DNA of 64,000 nt, taken from NCBI GenBank assembly GCA_903840265.1, contig CAIMFH010000180.1, positions 1 through 64,000 of the forward strand. The letters are read 5' to 3'. The stretch is from an uncultured Schlesneria sp. (GTDB taxonomy: Bacteria > Planctomycetota > Planctomycetia > Planctomycetales > Planctomycetaceae). Under the pieces are notes generated by a model. That model was not told the DNA's origin. It saw only the letters and a list, made by a program, of their open reading frames with translations, and did no database searches. Below are positions 35,761-45,183 of the stretch, one piece after another. Within the stretch, counting starts at the first letter, position 1. Each line of letters starts with the position of its first letter. Made by a program: the position numbers and the translations under genes.

Positions 35761-38664
35761 ATGAATACCGTCCCGTTAACGGAACGCGGATACGCCATCC
35801 CGAATGACGACTTGCGGGATCTTGTTTCTCTGAGCGCGGCCGTTGCTGCTGAGGGCGACGCGAATCTGGATAAGACTTGTGTCAATGTCCTCGCGCCAAA
35901 ACCTCATCAACCCACGATGGTGCGCCAACTGGGTCGCTATGAAGTCGTGCGGAAGCTGGGTGAAGGGGGCATGGGGGCCGTCTTCCTTGCTCGCGATACG
36001 GCTACTGGCGAACAAGTCGCCCTGAAGGTGCTGTCCGATGCGTGCTTGAAGCAGCCTGGTGCGTTCGAACGCTTCGAAAAAGAAGCAAGACTGCTCGAAG
36101 AGGCCCACAACCCACACATCGCCAATATGCTCGATCTGGGCAGCGATGGGGACACTCGATTCCTGGTAATGGAATTCGTGGACGGCTGCGACCTTCGTCG
36201 CTGGCTGGATAATCGCGGTCAACTCGACGAGACAACGGCTCTTGATATCGTCAGCGATCTGTGTCGGGCGCTCTCTTCGATCCATTCTCGCGGCATGGTC
36301 CATCGCGACATCAAGCCCGAGAACGTGCTGCTGAGCAAGACCGATGGACCAGAACGCCCGGTCGTGAAACTGACGGACTTTGGATTGGCTCGGCACGTTG
36401 ACCAGTCCGATTCCTTGAAGCTGACGCAAACCGGCGCGCTGCTGGGAACGCCGTACTACATGGCGCCCGAACAGTTCAAAGGGACTGGTGAACTCTCGGC
36501 GGCGACCGATGTGTATGCCCTGGGGATCACGCTATTTGAACTACTCGCCGGACGCCGACCATTCACAGCGAATGATCCGATCAAGCTGGCAACGTCGCAC
36601 TGCTTTGACATGCCGCCGGATTTGCGAAAGCTCGCGGAAAGCGTCACCGATGGTGTGGCTGACCTCGTCTTGAGGATGCTTTCCAAGAACCCTGCCAACC
36701 GACCGCCGGACGCCGCGTCACTCCTGGAGGAAATTCTGCGATTGCAATGCGGACGAGCCGCCCAGCTGGTCCTGCATCCGACGTTGCCTGATCATGACGC
36801 CGCCAAAGTTTTGGTCGCGACATTCGAATGGGAGCTCGCAGCCACACCGGCCGAGTTGTGGCAGTATGTCAGCGACACGGATCGCTGCAATCAAGCGGCT
36901 GGTATTCCACCAGTGGTTTACGAAATGGTCCGCGAAGAGAGCGGCAAGATTCGAAAGTTCGGCCAATTTCGTATGGGGGGCATGACGATCAAATGGGAAG
37001 AGCATCCCTTTGAATGGGTGGAAGAACGCCGGTTCAGCATCCTGCGAGAGTTTGCCGCGGGACCGTTTGTGTGGTTCCTGAGCACCGTCGAATTGGAAGA
37101 CCGTCCGGAAGGTGGCACGTACCTGAAGCACCACGTCAAGATTCTTCCTCGGGGTATCGCCGGACGAATGCTGGCCGGGTTGGAAGTCGGCATCAAGGGT
37201 CGACGGAATCTGGATCGAATCTATCGCCGAATCGATGCCACAGTCAAAGCCGCATCACAGTCCAGCAATGTCATCGATCACTTTCAAAAGCCCGCGGGCC
37301 CATCGCGAGTTCAGCGTCTGCGCCTACGCAGCTTACTGGACGAACTTCGTTCGGCAGGGGTCAGCGATCAGATTGCCTCAACCTTTCAAGACTTGCTGAC
37401 GAACTCGGCACCCCAAGACTTGGCACGACTGCGGCCCTATACCGTGGCGCGCCGTTTCGGACTTCCGGAACGCGAAGTCGTGGATGCGTTCCTGCACGCC
37501 GTTCGATGCGGACTGCTGACGATGTCATGGGATCTCATCTGTCCCACCTGTCGTCTGGCGGCGGATGCAAAGCAGACATTGCGCGAGATCGATCAACACG
37601 CGAACTGCTCGGCTTGTCAGGTCGATTTCAAGGTCGACTTTGGATCATCGATCGAGCTGGTGTTTAAGACACCTCCGGAGATTCGCACCGCGGATTCGAA
37701 GTTGTATTGCAACGGCGGTCCCGGCAACTTTCCTCACGTGGTGGCGCAAGTCACGCTGGAACCGGGCGAACGCTTGTTGTTAACGCTGGGGCTGGATTCG
37801 GGCAGCTATATAGTGCGTGGTCCGCGATTGCCGTACACCGTCCATGTGGAAATCGACCCCCGCGACGGCGTTCGTCATGGAAGCGTTCGCTGCGCGCCCG
37901 GCTTTGACCGACAGCCGCCAGTCCTCTTGAGATCCGGTCACCAGCAACTGACGCTCGAGAATGCGTTCACTGAGAAGCAACTGATTCGCATCGAACGGAA
38001 TGTTCGTCGAGCCGACGCATTGACTGCGGCCGAGGCGACAAGTCTGCCATTGTTCCGCGAGCACTTTCCACGAGAGACGCTGGATCCAGATCAACTGGTC
38101 CAATTGGCGACTTCGAATTTCCTTGTGATTCAACTCGATCATCTGGACGACATCTTCCAAGATCACGGCGATTCTGGCGCTTATTCGCGCGTCCGAGACT
38201 TTTTGCAAGCGACAACAAGGCACGTGCATCTCCATGGTGGATCGGCTATCGACGAACAACCGGGGATGCTACTGGCCAATTTCCCTCACGTCGCTGCAGC
38301 ATACGAAGCCGCTCGTGATACGCTGACAGATCTGGTCTCTAAGCATCCCGAGCACGATTGGTCGCTTTCAGGATCACTCCACCGTGGCAGTGCACTGGTG
38401 ACCAGCGACCGGAGCGGGATCCGGTACTTCGGGGCCACCGTCAATGACACCGTGAGGTTGTCGCGACGAGCCCCCCCAGGCAGATTGCTACTGACGTACG
38501 ACGCCTGGTCCGACCCCGGTGCTGTCGCTGCTTTGGCAGACCACTTGCGACCATTTACTGACGAATCCTCGACAGCGGACGATTCGCTGCGACAAATCGA
38601 CTTAACCTCTCGGCCGGCGGGCGTCGCCATCGCCGCATCACGTGAAGGATATTCACAATGTTAG
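35761..38664 (+). CDS. Ser/Thr protein kinase fused to SRPBCC, zinc-ribbon and cyclase-like domains
   Basis: The 967-aa protein has an N-terminal Hanks-type kinase (about 57-330) with all key motifs: LGEGGMGAVFLA, Lys in VALKVL, HRDIKPEN, DFGLARH, and MAPEQ. Next comes a region resembling SRPBCC/DUF5939 (about 350-490), a helical part, a zinc ribbon with CPTC and CSAC (about 593-618), and a C-terminal part resembling class III nucleotide cyclases (about 783-920). By eye, the two metal-binding Asp positions of the cyclase are Gln and Gly here, so it is probably inactive as a cyclase. No membrane helix. It overlaps the FHA-EAL gene by seven nucleotides. Confidence 0.93.
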   Translation: MNTVPLTERGYAIPNDDLRDLVSLSAAVAAEGDANLDKTCVNVLAPKPHQPTMVRQLGRYEVVRKLGEGGMGAVFLARDTATGEQVALKVLSDACLKQPGAFERFEKEARLLEEAHNPHIANMLDLGSDGDTRFLVMEFVDGCDLRRWLDNRGQLDETTALDIVSDLCRALSSIHSRGMVHRDIKPENVLLSKTDGPERPVVKLTDFGLARHVDQSDSLKLTQTGALLGTPYYMAPEQFKGTGELSAATDVYALGITLFELLAGRRPFTANDPIKLATSHCFDMPPDLRKLAESVTDGVADLVLRMLSKNPANRPPDAASLLEEILRLQCGRAAQLVLHPTLPDHDAAKVLVATFEWELAATPAELWQYVSDTDRCNQAAGIPPVVYEMVREESGKIRKFGQFRMGGMTIKWEEHPFEWVEERRFSILREFAAGPFVWFLSTVELEDRPEGGTYLKHHVKILPRGIAGRMLAGLEVGIKGRRNLDRIYRRIDATVKAASQSSNVIDHFQKPAGPSRVQRLRLRSLLDELRSAGVSDQIASTFQDLLTNSAPQDLARLRPYTVARRFGLPEREVVDAFLHAVRCGLLTMSWDLICPTCRLAADAKQTLREIDQHANCSACQVDFKVDFGSSIELVFKTPPEIRTADSKLYCNGGPGNFPHVVAQVTLEPGERLLLTLGLDSGSYIVRGPRLPYTVHVEIDPRDGVRHGSVRCAPGFDRQPPVLLRSGHQQLTLENAFTEKQLIRIERNVRRADALTAAEATSLPLFREHFPRETLDPDQLVQLATSNFLVIQLDHLDDIFQDHGDSGAYSRVRDFLQATTRHVHLHGGSAIDEQPGMLLANFPHVAAAYEAARDTLTDLVSKHPEHDWSLSGSLHRGSALVTSDRSGIRYFGATVNDTVRLSRRAPPGRLLLTYDAWSDPGAVAALADHLRPFTDESSTADDSLRQIDLTSRPAGVAIAASREGYSQC

Positions 38665-39794
38665 AACTCTCAACTCACGACGAAGTCTCCACCGCCGCTG
38701 GTTGGTTCATGCAGGGTCAAGTCCCACCTGATGGCCACCAGACTCGAATTCAGATCCCGAATGGCAGGTTCCAGGTTGGTCGTCGTCAGGACGTGAACTG
38801 CTGCCTACTGGACAACAGCGTGTCGAAACTGCATGCCGAATTCATCGCGAGCGATTTTTCGCTGTTTGTTCGTGACATGGGCAGTACAAATGGCACGTTC
38901 GTTAACGGAATTCGCATTCGTGAAACGGTCCCCATCGACGAATGCGATATCGTGCAGTTTGCTGGATTTGAATTCGTGGTCGGTCGAATCTGCGTCGATC
39001 AATCGACTCGAACACAGGTCCATTCGGTCACCGACTGGATGCAGACACTGACGCAATTCCACAAGCTGCTCTCAGAGAGAGCTCTGATTCCCCATTTTCA
39101 GCCGGTCGTTCAACTGAGCGATGGGCAGGCGATTGGATACGAGATTCTTGCTCGCAGCCGACTACCTGGCATGGTCAGTCCACGCGAGATGTTTGATGCT
39201 GCGGAACGGACCAACCAGGCCGAACGCCTCAGCGTCATGTGTCGGCAAACAGGGATCGAAGTCGCTCAACGACTGGCCCCGACGACGACCATGTTCGTCA
39301 ACACTCACCCCAGCGAGACGACCGAAGCGGCACTGCTTCGATCGTTGCAAGCCCTGCGAGATTTTGCCCCCAGCCAGCCGATTATTCTCGAACTGCACGA
39401 AGCCGCACTGACTCATCCGCGCCAGTTGCGCGGGTTCCGTGATGCCCTGCAGGACATGCAGATTGGCCTGGCCTACGATGACTTTGGAGCAGGGCAGTCC
39501 CGACTCCAAGACTTGGCAGAGGTCGCCCCGGACTATCTGAAGTTCGACATGAGTCTGATCCGTGACATTCATCTACTGACACAACGCCAGCAGATTGTGG
39601 CGGGATTGGTTCGTCTGTCTCTGGACCTGGGAATTCAACCTTTAGCCGAGGGAATCGAAAACTCAGCCGAAGCGGAAGTTTGCCGCCAGATCGGGTTCAC
39701 TCACGCCCAGGGCTACTACTACGGCAAGCCGACGCCACATGTGTGCATGAAAGACGAAGTCGATACGACGATCAAGATGCCGACGCAACCGTAG
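38658..39794 (+). CDS. FHA-EAL protein, probable cyclic-di-GMP phosphodiesterase
   Basis: The ATG overlaps the kinase stop codon, so the pair is co-translated. The 378-aa product has an FHA domain (about 35-115: FQVGRRQ, SVSKLHAEF, DMGSTNGTFVNG), which binds phosphothreonine, then an EAL domain (about 135-365). The EAL signature is E-I-L, with catalytic residues otherwise present: FVNTHP, ILELHE, YDDFGAG, LKFDMSL, AEGIE and AQGYYYGKP. It is therefore likely active in hydrolysing c-di-GMP. The kinase next door could make its phospho-ligand. Confidence 0.92.
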   Translation: MLELSTHDEVSTAAGWFMQGQVPPDGHQTRIQIPNGRFQVGRRQDVNCCLLDNSVSKLHAEFIASDFSLFVRDMGSTNGTFVNGIRIRETVPIDECDIVQFAGFEFVVGRICVDQSTRTQVHSVTDWMQTLTQFHKLLSERALIPHFQPVVQLSDGQAIGYEILARSRLPGMVSPREMFDAAERTNQAERLSVMCRQTGIEVAQRLAPTTTMFVNTHPSETTEAALLRSLQALRDFAPSQPIILELHEAALTHPRQLRGFRDALQDMQIGLAYDDFGAGQSRLQDLAEVAPDYLKFDMSLIRDIHLLTQRQQIVAGLVRLSLDLGIQPLAEGIENSAEAEVCRQIGFTHAQGYYYGKPTPHVCMKDEVDTTIKMPTQP

Positions 39795-39840
39795 GTAAGG
39801 TTCTTCGCAGAGCGATGGTTTTTAGCGACCTTGCAGGTGA

Positions 39841-39965
39841 GGCTTCCGTTGGGCTTGCCCGGCTCGCCCCAACGAAGCCAACAACTATCAAGCTACCGTT
39901 GCAGTCCGCGAGCAAAGGACTCTCCGTACCGGTTTACCCGGACGGACGTCACGACTTCCTGGCTA
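39841..39965 (-). repeat. Double-hairpin repeat R1, copy B
   Basis: Inverted relative to copies A and C. Read on the minus strand it gives GTCCGTCCGGGTAAACCGGT, then ACGGAGAG, then GTTGTTGGCTTCGTTGGGGC, then an extra short insertion before CCCAACGG. It directly follows the FHA-EAL gene. Confidence 0.8.
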
Positions 39966-40009
39966 CTCGAATGACAGCAGTCATCTAGCGAAGTTTGACA
40001 TCGAAGCTG

Positions 40010-40120
40010 TGAAGTTGCTGCTTCCGTCCAGACAAGCTGGACGGAGAGCCATGACTCTGTGTCGACGTGATGTGTACCTTGCAAGTTGTTGGCTCCGTTG
40101 GGGCGAGCCCAACGGAAGCC
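40010..40120 (+). repeat. Double-hairpin repeat R1, copy C
   Basis: Stems are CCGTCCAG-ACAAG-CTGGACGG and CCGTTGGGGCGAGCCCAACGG. The first stem has a G-C to A-T style change on both sides compared with copy A (CCGG/CCGG versus CCAG/CTGG), so pairing is kept. The linker is unrelated in sequence to that of copy A. Confidence 0.8.
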
Positions 40121-40127
40121 GGGAAGA

Positions 40128-41270
40128 CTACTTAGCGAGCGCCGCAGCGGCCTGCTGGAATGCTCCTTGCGCCTGGCCTCCGTTGCCGGGGAAGCCGGCG
40201 TGCTGGATCATCCAGACTGTGACCAGACCGCGCTGAGTGTCCACATTCATATTCGTGGCATGAGCTCCGCCGTGACCAAACGATGTCGGACTGACGGACC
40301 AGCCGAGCCCGTATCCGTCTTTCAGATTATCGCCGGTCTGCTTACTGACCATCTGCTTGAGGGCCGCTTCTGATAAGTAGCGTCGCCCTTCGAAAGTGCC
40401 GCCGTTCAAGAGCATCTGGCAGAATCGGCCCATGTCGCCAGCGGTCGAGAAATACCCTCCGGCAGGCATGGGGAATCGTCGACTGTGATCGGATAGCGGG
40501 TAGAGCAACTGGCCAACTTGGATCTCTTCCAGATTGTCCTTAGCGGCGTTGGGCTTGTACGACTTGGCCAGACGAGAGACCTGTTCCTCATTGGGCCAGA
40601 ACGTGGTGTCTTTCATCCCCAGTGGTTTGAACAAGCGTTCTTCCAGGAATTGCTCATAGGGCATCCCACTCACCACTTCAATGATTCGACCCGCCGTGTT
40701 GATTCCGGCGTTGCTGTATTGGTACTTGGAATCAGGTTCAGATTCGAGTGGCGTCAGAGCGTAGCTGAGGACGGCTTCACGTAGAGGGAGTCCATCCAAG
40801 GTCGGCTGTTCGATGGCCGAGCGGAACGGCAATCCGCTGGTATGCGACAGCACATTCTTCACGGTAATCGGGTGCTTTGGCCGCTTCAGCAACTTCGTCG
40901 AATCATCCTGGTAGGCGATGACCATCTGGCCACGAAACTCGGGCAAATACTTCTCGACTGGGTCGTCGATGTTCACCTTGCCTTCATCGACCAGCAGCAT
41001 CAATGCCGTCCCCGTAATCGGCTTGGACATGGATGCAATCCAGAAGACGCTGTCAGCAGTCATCGGCTTCTTCGCACCGACATCAGCGTAGCCAACCGCA
41101 TCGACACTTAGCACTTTTTCTTTCGATGCCACCAATGTCACGGCCCCGGCGAGGGAGTGACTGTCAACATAGGGCTGCAGAACGGCAGCAATCTTGGGCT
41201 CGTCCGCCTGCGCGAATGGAGCCGACAGAGACAGTAGCAACAAAGGGAATGCCAGCTTATGAGCTCTCAT
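40128..41270 (-). CDS. Secreted serine hydrolase, beta-lactamase family
   Basis: The 380-aa product has a signal peptide (LAFPLLLLSLSAPFAQA). The catalytic SxxK is S80-M-S-K83 in FWIASMSKPITG, the Tyr motif is YQYSNAG, and the C-terminal HxG motif is FGHGGAHATN. This is the class C/EstB-type fold acting in the periplasm; substrate unknown. The decayed fragment at 4473-4820 resembles its C-terminal region. It is a single gene convergent with the FHA-EAL gene. Confidence 0.92.
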   Translation of the reverse strand: MRAHKLAFPLLLLSLSAPFAQADEPKIAAVLQPYVDSHSLAGAVTLVASKEKVLSVDAVGYADVGAKKPMTADSVFWIASMSKPITGTALMLLVDEGKVNIDDPVEKYLPEFRGQMVIAYQDDSTKLLKRPKHPITVKNVLSHTSGLPFRSAIEQPTLDGLPLREAVLSYALTPLESEPDSKYQYSNAGINTAGRIIEVVSGMPYEQFLEERLFKPLGMKDTTFWPNEEQVSRLAKSYKPNAAKDNLEEIQVGQLLYPLSDHSRRFPMPAGGYFSTAGDMGRFCQMLLNGGTFEGRRYLSEAALKQMVSKQTGDNLKDGYGLGWSVSPTSFGHGGAHATNMNVDTQRGLVTVWMIQHAGFPGNGGQAQGAFQQAAAALAK

Positions 41271-41330
41271 CAGTTGTCCTTCTGGGATGCCAATCTGGGT
41301 GACTGTTCATGTAGTCGATGGATTTGGTAT

Positions 41331-41405
41331 GGGTGCCACGGACTTGGCCGTGTTTTTAATCGAAGACACGGCCACCCCGAAGACGGTGAGTCCGTGGCAC
41401 CCATA
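41331..41405. repeat. Hairpin repeat R2, long palindromic copy
   Basis: This copy has both arms: GGGTGCCACGGACT on the left and AGTCCGTGGCACCC on the right are perfect inverted copies, with inner GGCCGTGT and ACACGGCC also pairing. The centre holds GAAGAC motifs like the other R2 copies. It lies upstream of the serine hydrolase and downstream of the DUF1559 gene. Confidence 0.8.
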
Positions 41406-41514
41406 CCTCACTCTCCCGAGTGATGATGCCGATGCAGCGACGATTCGGTCAACCGCGGGAGCCTGAATCTTCTGTGGGCTTTTGGCATCCCCACGTCTCG
41501 TCTGCGAACGTCGG

Positions 41515-42420
41515 TCAAAACTCGGAGGTCACTTCACCACCGGCGCGAGTCGCGATTGCCTTAAACAGGTTTGAATCGATGTATTGATTCACGAAACGGA
41601 CGCGACCGTCACCGAACAGCAGGTGAACTCCACCCACATGCCAACTGCTGAAGTCGTCGATGTGCAGGGCCGGGTGGTTGGGCGTGTGATCTGACACGGC
41701 CAGGATTCGTGCGATCGCTTCGTCGCCCTGTGGCACGACGCCCACCCAGGTGCTGTGCCAGCCCAGCGAGTTGTTTGTGCGATGTTCGCCTAAGAACACG
41801 GTGTTGCTGGTCCCATCGACGGCATCGGCCATCCTCGTCGAGCTGTTGTGATAGAACATCCCGTTGCTGACACACTGGGCGGCAGGAAAGGGAGGATTCT
41901 CGCAGATATCCTCGAACCCCTGTGTTCCGAAGCTCGCGACGTAATTCGCCGTTGGCAGCGTGGCCAGGATATTAGACAGATTCCCTTCCTGACCCAGGGA
42001 CCACGTATCCGTGGAGGGATCCGAAGGGCAGCGAAACGCCGGCAAGACCGTCTGACGAGCCACCAAGTTGGTCGGGTCCAGGCATGACACGCCGAAGTTC
42101 AGGCGGTTATAGAGCGGTGCTTGATCGAGCTGCGGCAGGATGTGGCTGCCCCAGGCAAATCCATTCGGTCCCTGCATATTTGCCACGCCAGCCTGGACCC
42201 CGATCCATCCGGGAGGAAAGGCATTCATGTTATCATGGTAATTGTGCAGCGCCAGGCCCAGTTGCTTCAGATTGTTAATGCACTGCGATCGGCGAGCGGC
42301 CTCGCGAGCCTGTTGAACGGCGGGCAACAGCAGGGCAATCAAAACTGCGATGATGGCGATGACGACCAGTAGCTCAATCAACGTAAATCCTCGTCGAAAA
42401 CGACGAGACAAAAAAAACAT
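41515..42420 (-). CDS. DUF1559 type IV pilin-like protein
   Basis: The 301-aa protein starts with a class III-type prepilin leader, [36 protein letters not shown] in part, cleaved after the Gly before FTLIE. DUF1559 follows ([19 protein letters not shown]) with the C-terminal [14 protein letters not shown] motif. Planctomycetes carry many such proteins; they are thought to be surface or T2SS-like pseudopilins but their roles are unproved. The prepilin peptidase at 26993 could process it. A His-rich small protein is encoded upstream on the same strand. Confidence 0.95.
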   Translation of the reverse strand: MFFLSRRFRRGFTLIELLVVIAIIAVLIALLLPAVQQAREAARRSQCINNLKQLGLALHNYHDNMNAFPPGWIGVQAGVANMQGPNGFAWGSHILPQLDQAPLYNRLNFGVSCLDPTNLVARQTVLPAFRCPSDPSTDTWSLGQEGNLSNILATLPTANYVASFGTQGFEDICENPPFPAAQCVSNGMFYHNSSTRMADAVDGTSNTVFLGEHRTNNSLGWHSTWVGVVPQGDEAIARILAVSDHTPNHPALHIDDFSSWHVGGVHLLFGDGRVRFVNQYIDSNLFKAIATRAGGEVTSEF

Positions 42421-42620
42421 GACGATGATCCTTCAATGATGAAGAGCCGCCCCACAATGGACAGAGCTCAGGAACGACGCTTGGCACAACAAGTCTCGCC
42501 GCAGATCAATAGTGTGATCTCACGAGCAGGGTGGCGCAGAGACGACGAAAATGACGATGCTCGTATCACAGCGAAAACTGCATACGAAGACGATCAATCC
42601 CGTTCGCGACAGCAAGCGGT

Positions 42621-43022
42621 TCAGACTGAAGGTGGCCCACGCGAATCAAACGCGAGAGCACAATCAAACGTCGGCAGAAGAACAGGCGCGATCGCGACAG
42701 CTTCGACTCGTTCTAGTGTTCCAGTGAGCTGAATGACTTCGGCCGTGCACCCGACGTGTAGCGCCAGGACGCACAATCCGCAGTGCTGATCATCGTCAGG
42801 GCATTGATCGTGAGAATCGTGGCCTGGATGCGAATGAGCAGGTGCGGAGGAATGAGAGTGGTGATGCGAACAATGATGCGACTTACTTGGGGGTGCCTCG
42901 GCTGTTCGAGGAAGCAATTTCGAGTGATGCAGCAGACGATGCGCAGGCGCGTAGAAGCCCCAGACGCCTAGCTGAGCCAGCGCCAACAGGACTGCACCAA
43001 GTCGCATCGACCTCGAAAACAT
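42621..43022 (-). CDS. Small His-rich membrane-anchored protein (DUF2946-like)
   Basis: The 133-aa product has one N-terminal hydrophobic segment (GAVLLALAQLGVWGFYAPA), then a His/Ser-rich stretch (HHCSHHHSHSSAPAHSHPGH), a CxxC-like HCGLC, and a hydrophobic C-terminal part. The layout resembles DUF2946-type proteins, often near copper or heavy-metal genes, so metal binding is plausible. No metal transporter is seen nearby. The start may be internal (ATG 43007). It lies 200 nt upstream of the DUF1559 gene on the same strand. Confidence 0.65.
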   Translation of the reverse strand: MFSRSMRLGAVLLALAQLGVWGFYAPAHRLLHHSKLLPRTAEAPPSKSHHCSHHHSHSSAPAHSHPGHDSHDQCPDDDQHCGLCVLALHVGCTAEVIQLTGTLERVEAVAIAPVLLPTFDCALAFDSRGPPSV

Positions 43023-43229
43023 CAGATTTGCCGGGAGTGAGTGATTTTCCGATCACGCAGATTACGCAATAGTAAGTCACATCGTTGGGTTACGCAATCA
43101 CTTTTCGCCAAGGGGGACTTCCGTAGATCCGAGTGCTGCACGGCCATCCACGCTTGGCGATCAGATATCGAAGCGTCAATCTATGCTCCGCGAGATGCCG
43201 CTGGACCGAAATACTAAAGGAACTGTCTG

Positions 43230-45119
43230 ATGCGAATCTTCCTGGGCGTAGTGCTGGCGACTTCTATTTTGTCGGGTGTGAATCCAGTCCGCGCAGTCGC
43301 TCAGGAACCGACGCAGTTGGAAAACTATATCCGGCTGCACTACATCAAGTCCGAGCACATGATCCCGATGCGAGACGGCGTGAAGCTGTTTACGTCGGTA
43401 TTTGTCCCTCGCGATAACACTCGCACGTATCCCTTCATGATGAAGCGAACGCCGTACAACGTCGCTCCGTATGGCGAAGACAAGTATCCTGCGCGGCTGG
43501 GCCCCAGCGAACTGTTCGTCAAAGCGGGATACATCTTTGTGAATCAGGATGTACGCGGTCGCTTCGCGTCGGAAGGGGAGTTTACGCAGGTCACGCCGCA
43601 CTTGCCCGCCAAGACGAAGCCGGCCGATGTCGACGAGAGTTCTGATACCTACGACACGATCGACTGGCTGCTGAAGAATATCCCCAATCACAACGGTCGA
43701 GTCGGCATGGCTGGCATCTCGTATCCGGGTTTCTATGCCGCCGCAGGGATGATTGACGCGCACCCCGCACTGAAGGCCGTGTCGCCCCAGGCTCCTGTGG
43801 GAGATTGGTACTTCGACGACTTCCTGCATCACGGATCGTTCTTTCTGGCCCACGCCTTTCGCTGGCTGACCGGGAACGCCACCGAACGTCCCAAGCCGAC
43901 GACTGAGCCAACCAAACCCTACATCTATCCAACTCCCGATGGTTACAAGATGTTCCTGGAAGCGGGCTCGGTTGAGAACATCGACAAGCTGTACCTGAAA
44001 GGCTCGATTCCCTTCTGGAAGGAGATGATGACTCATCCCAATCGGGATGAATTCTGGCAGAAGCGAGCCCTGATCCCGCATCTCAAGAACGTGGCCCCCG
44101 CAGTCATGGTCGTCACGGGCTGGTACGACGCGGAGGATCTCTATGGGTCATTCAAGACCTATCAGTCGATCGAACAGCAGAATCCCAAGGTCAACAATGT
44201 GCTGGTCGTCGGACCGTGGCATCATGGAGGCTGGGCATCGGGCGATGGCGACAAATTGGGTGCCGTCCCCTTCGGCTCCAAGACGAGCGCGTTCTATCGC
44301 GCTGAGATCGAACTGCCGTTCTTCGAGAAGTACCTGAAAGACGCGAATCTGCCCGCCCCCGCTGAAGCCATTGTCTTCGAGACGGGGTCCAATCATTGGC
44401 GCACGTTTGATCACTGGCCCCCCAGCAACGCGGAAACGAAGCAACTTTATCTGCAGAACGGCGGCAAACTCGCCTGGTCCGCGGCCACGGAAAAGAACGC
44501 CTTTGACGAGTTCGTCAGCGATCCGAACAAGCCGGTCCCGTACTGCGAAATCATCACTCCCAAGATGACGATCGAATACATGGTCGATGATCAGCGTTTT
44601 GCCTCGCGCCGACCCGACGTGCTGACTTATCAAACCGAGCCATTTGAAGAAGATACGGTCGTGGCGGGACCTCTCGAAGCAGATCTGTGGGTTTCCACCA
44701 CCGGCACCGATGCCGATTGGGTGGTCAAGCTGATCGATGTGCGGCCCGACGCTCCAGAGGCGACGCCGCTGGCGGGCTATCAGATGCTGGTTCGCAGCGA
44801 AGTCTTCCGCGGTCGCTTCCGCAAGGATTATGCGAAGCCAGAGCCGTTCAAACCCGGTGAGCCAACGCAGGTGAAGTTCGAGCTACTTGACGTTTTGCAT
44901 CGCTTCCAAAAGGGACATCGACTGATGATCCAGATCCAGAGCACATGGTTTCCACTGGTGGATCGAAACCCACAAACGTACGTGCCGAACATCTACTTCG
45001 CCAAGCCCGAAGACTTTCAGCGAGCGACTCATCGTGTTTATCGGTCGCCAGAGCATCCCACCAGCTTCAGGCTGGGCGTGCTGCCAGCGACGAAGCCTGT
45101 GTTTTCTTTGGCAAAGTAG
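43230..45119 (+). CDS. Secreted CocE/NonD-type alpha/beta hydrolase
   Basis: The 629-aa protein has a signal peptide (FLGVVLATSILSGVNPVRA). It follows the cocaine esterase/X-Pro dipeptidyl-peptidase (S15) family: nucleophile Ser in GMAGISYPGFYAA (about residue 165), catalytic Asp in TGWYDAEDLYG and catalytic His in GPWHHGGW. The C-terminal part is a jelly-roll domain (about 430-600; GPLEADLWVSTTGTDADW). It acts on ester or amide bonds of acyl or peptide substrates, exact one unknown. Single gene, divergent from the His-rich gene. Confidence 0.94.
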   Translation: MRIFLGVVLATSILSGVNPVRAVAQEPTQLENYIRLHYIKSEHMIPMRDGVKLFTSVFVPRDNTRTYPFMMKRTPYNVAPYGEDKYPARLGPSELFVKAGYIFVNQDVRGRFASEGEFTQVTPHLPAKTKPADVDESSDTYDTIDWLLKNIPNHNGRVGMAGISYPGFYAAAGMIDAHPALKAVSPQAPVGDWYFDDFLHHGSFFLAHAFRWLTGNATERPKPTTEPTKPYIYPTPDGYKMFLEAGSVENIDKLYLKGSIPFWKEMMTHPNRDEFWQKRALIPHLKNVAPAVMVVTGWYDAEDLYGSFKTYQSIEQQNPKVNNVLVVGPWHHGGWASGDGDKLGAVPFGSKTSAFYRAEIELPFFEKYLKDANLPAPAEAIVFETGSNHWRTFDHWPPSNAETKQLYLQNGGKLAWSAATEKNAFDEFVSDPNKPVPYCEIITPKMTIEYMVDDQRFASRRPDVLTYQTEPFEEDTVVAGPLEADLWVSTTGTDADWVVKLIDVRPDAPEATPLAGYQMLVRSEVFRGRFRKDYAKPEPFKPGEPTQVKFELLDVLHRFQKGHRLMIQIQSTWFPLVDRNPQTYVPNIYFAKPEDFQRATHRVYRSPEHPTSFRLGVLPATKPVFSLAK

Positions 45120-45138
45120 GCTGGTGATTGTAGTGCCA

Positions 45139-45155
45139 GGGGGCTTACGCCCCCC
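45139..45155. terminator. GC hairpin between convergent genes
   Basis: GGGGGC-TTAC-GCCCCC forms a strong short stem between the hydrolase and aminotransferase stop codons. It lacks a T-run, so it is at best a weak intrinsic terminator or a dispersed repeat. Confidence 0.45.
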
Positions 45156-45183
45156 GCTCAGGAAGACGACGTGTGATAACTCG

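Larger units (their letters stand above)
39795..40127. other. Convergent intergenic region with two inverted R1 copies
   Basis: The whole 333-nt region between the FHA-EAL and serine hydrolase stop codons is taken up by two R1 copies in opposite orientation separated by about 45 nt. Together they could fold into one large cruciform and may terminate transcription from both sides. Confidence 0.65.

Noticed and set aside
35436-35885. 149-codon minus-strand open frame
   Set aside because: It overlaps the start of the kinase gene and reads as an antisense shadow.
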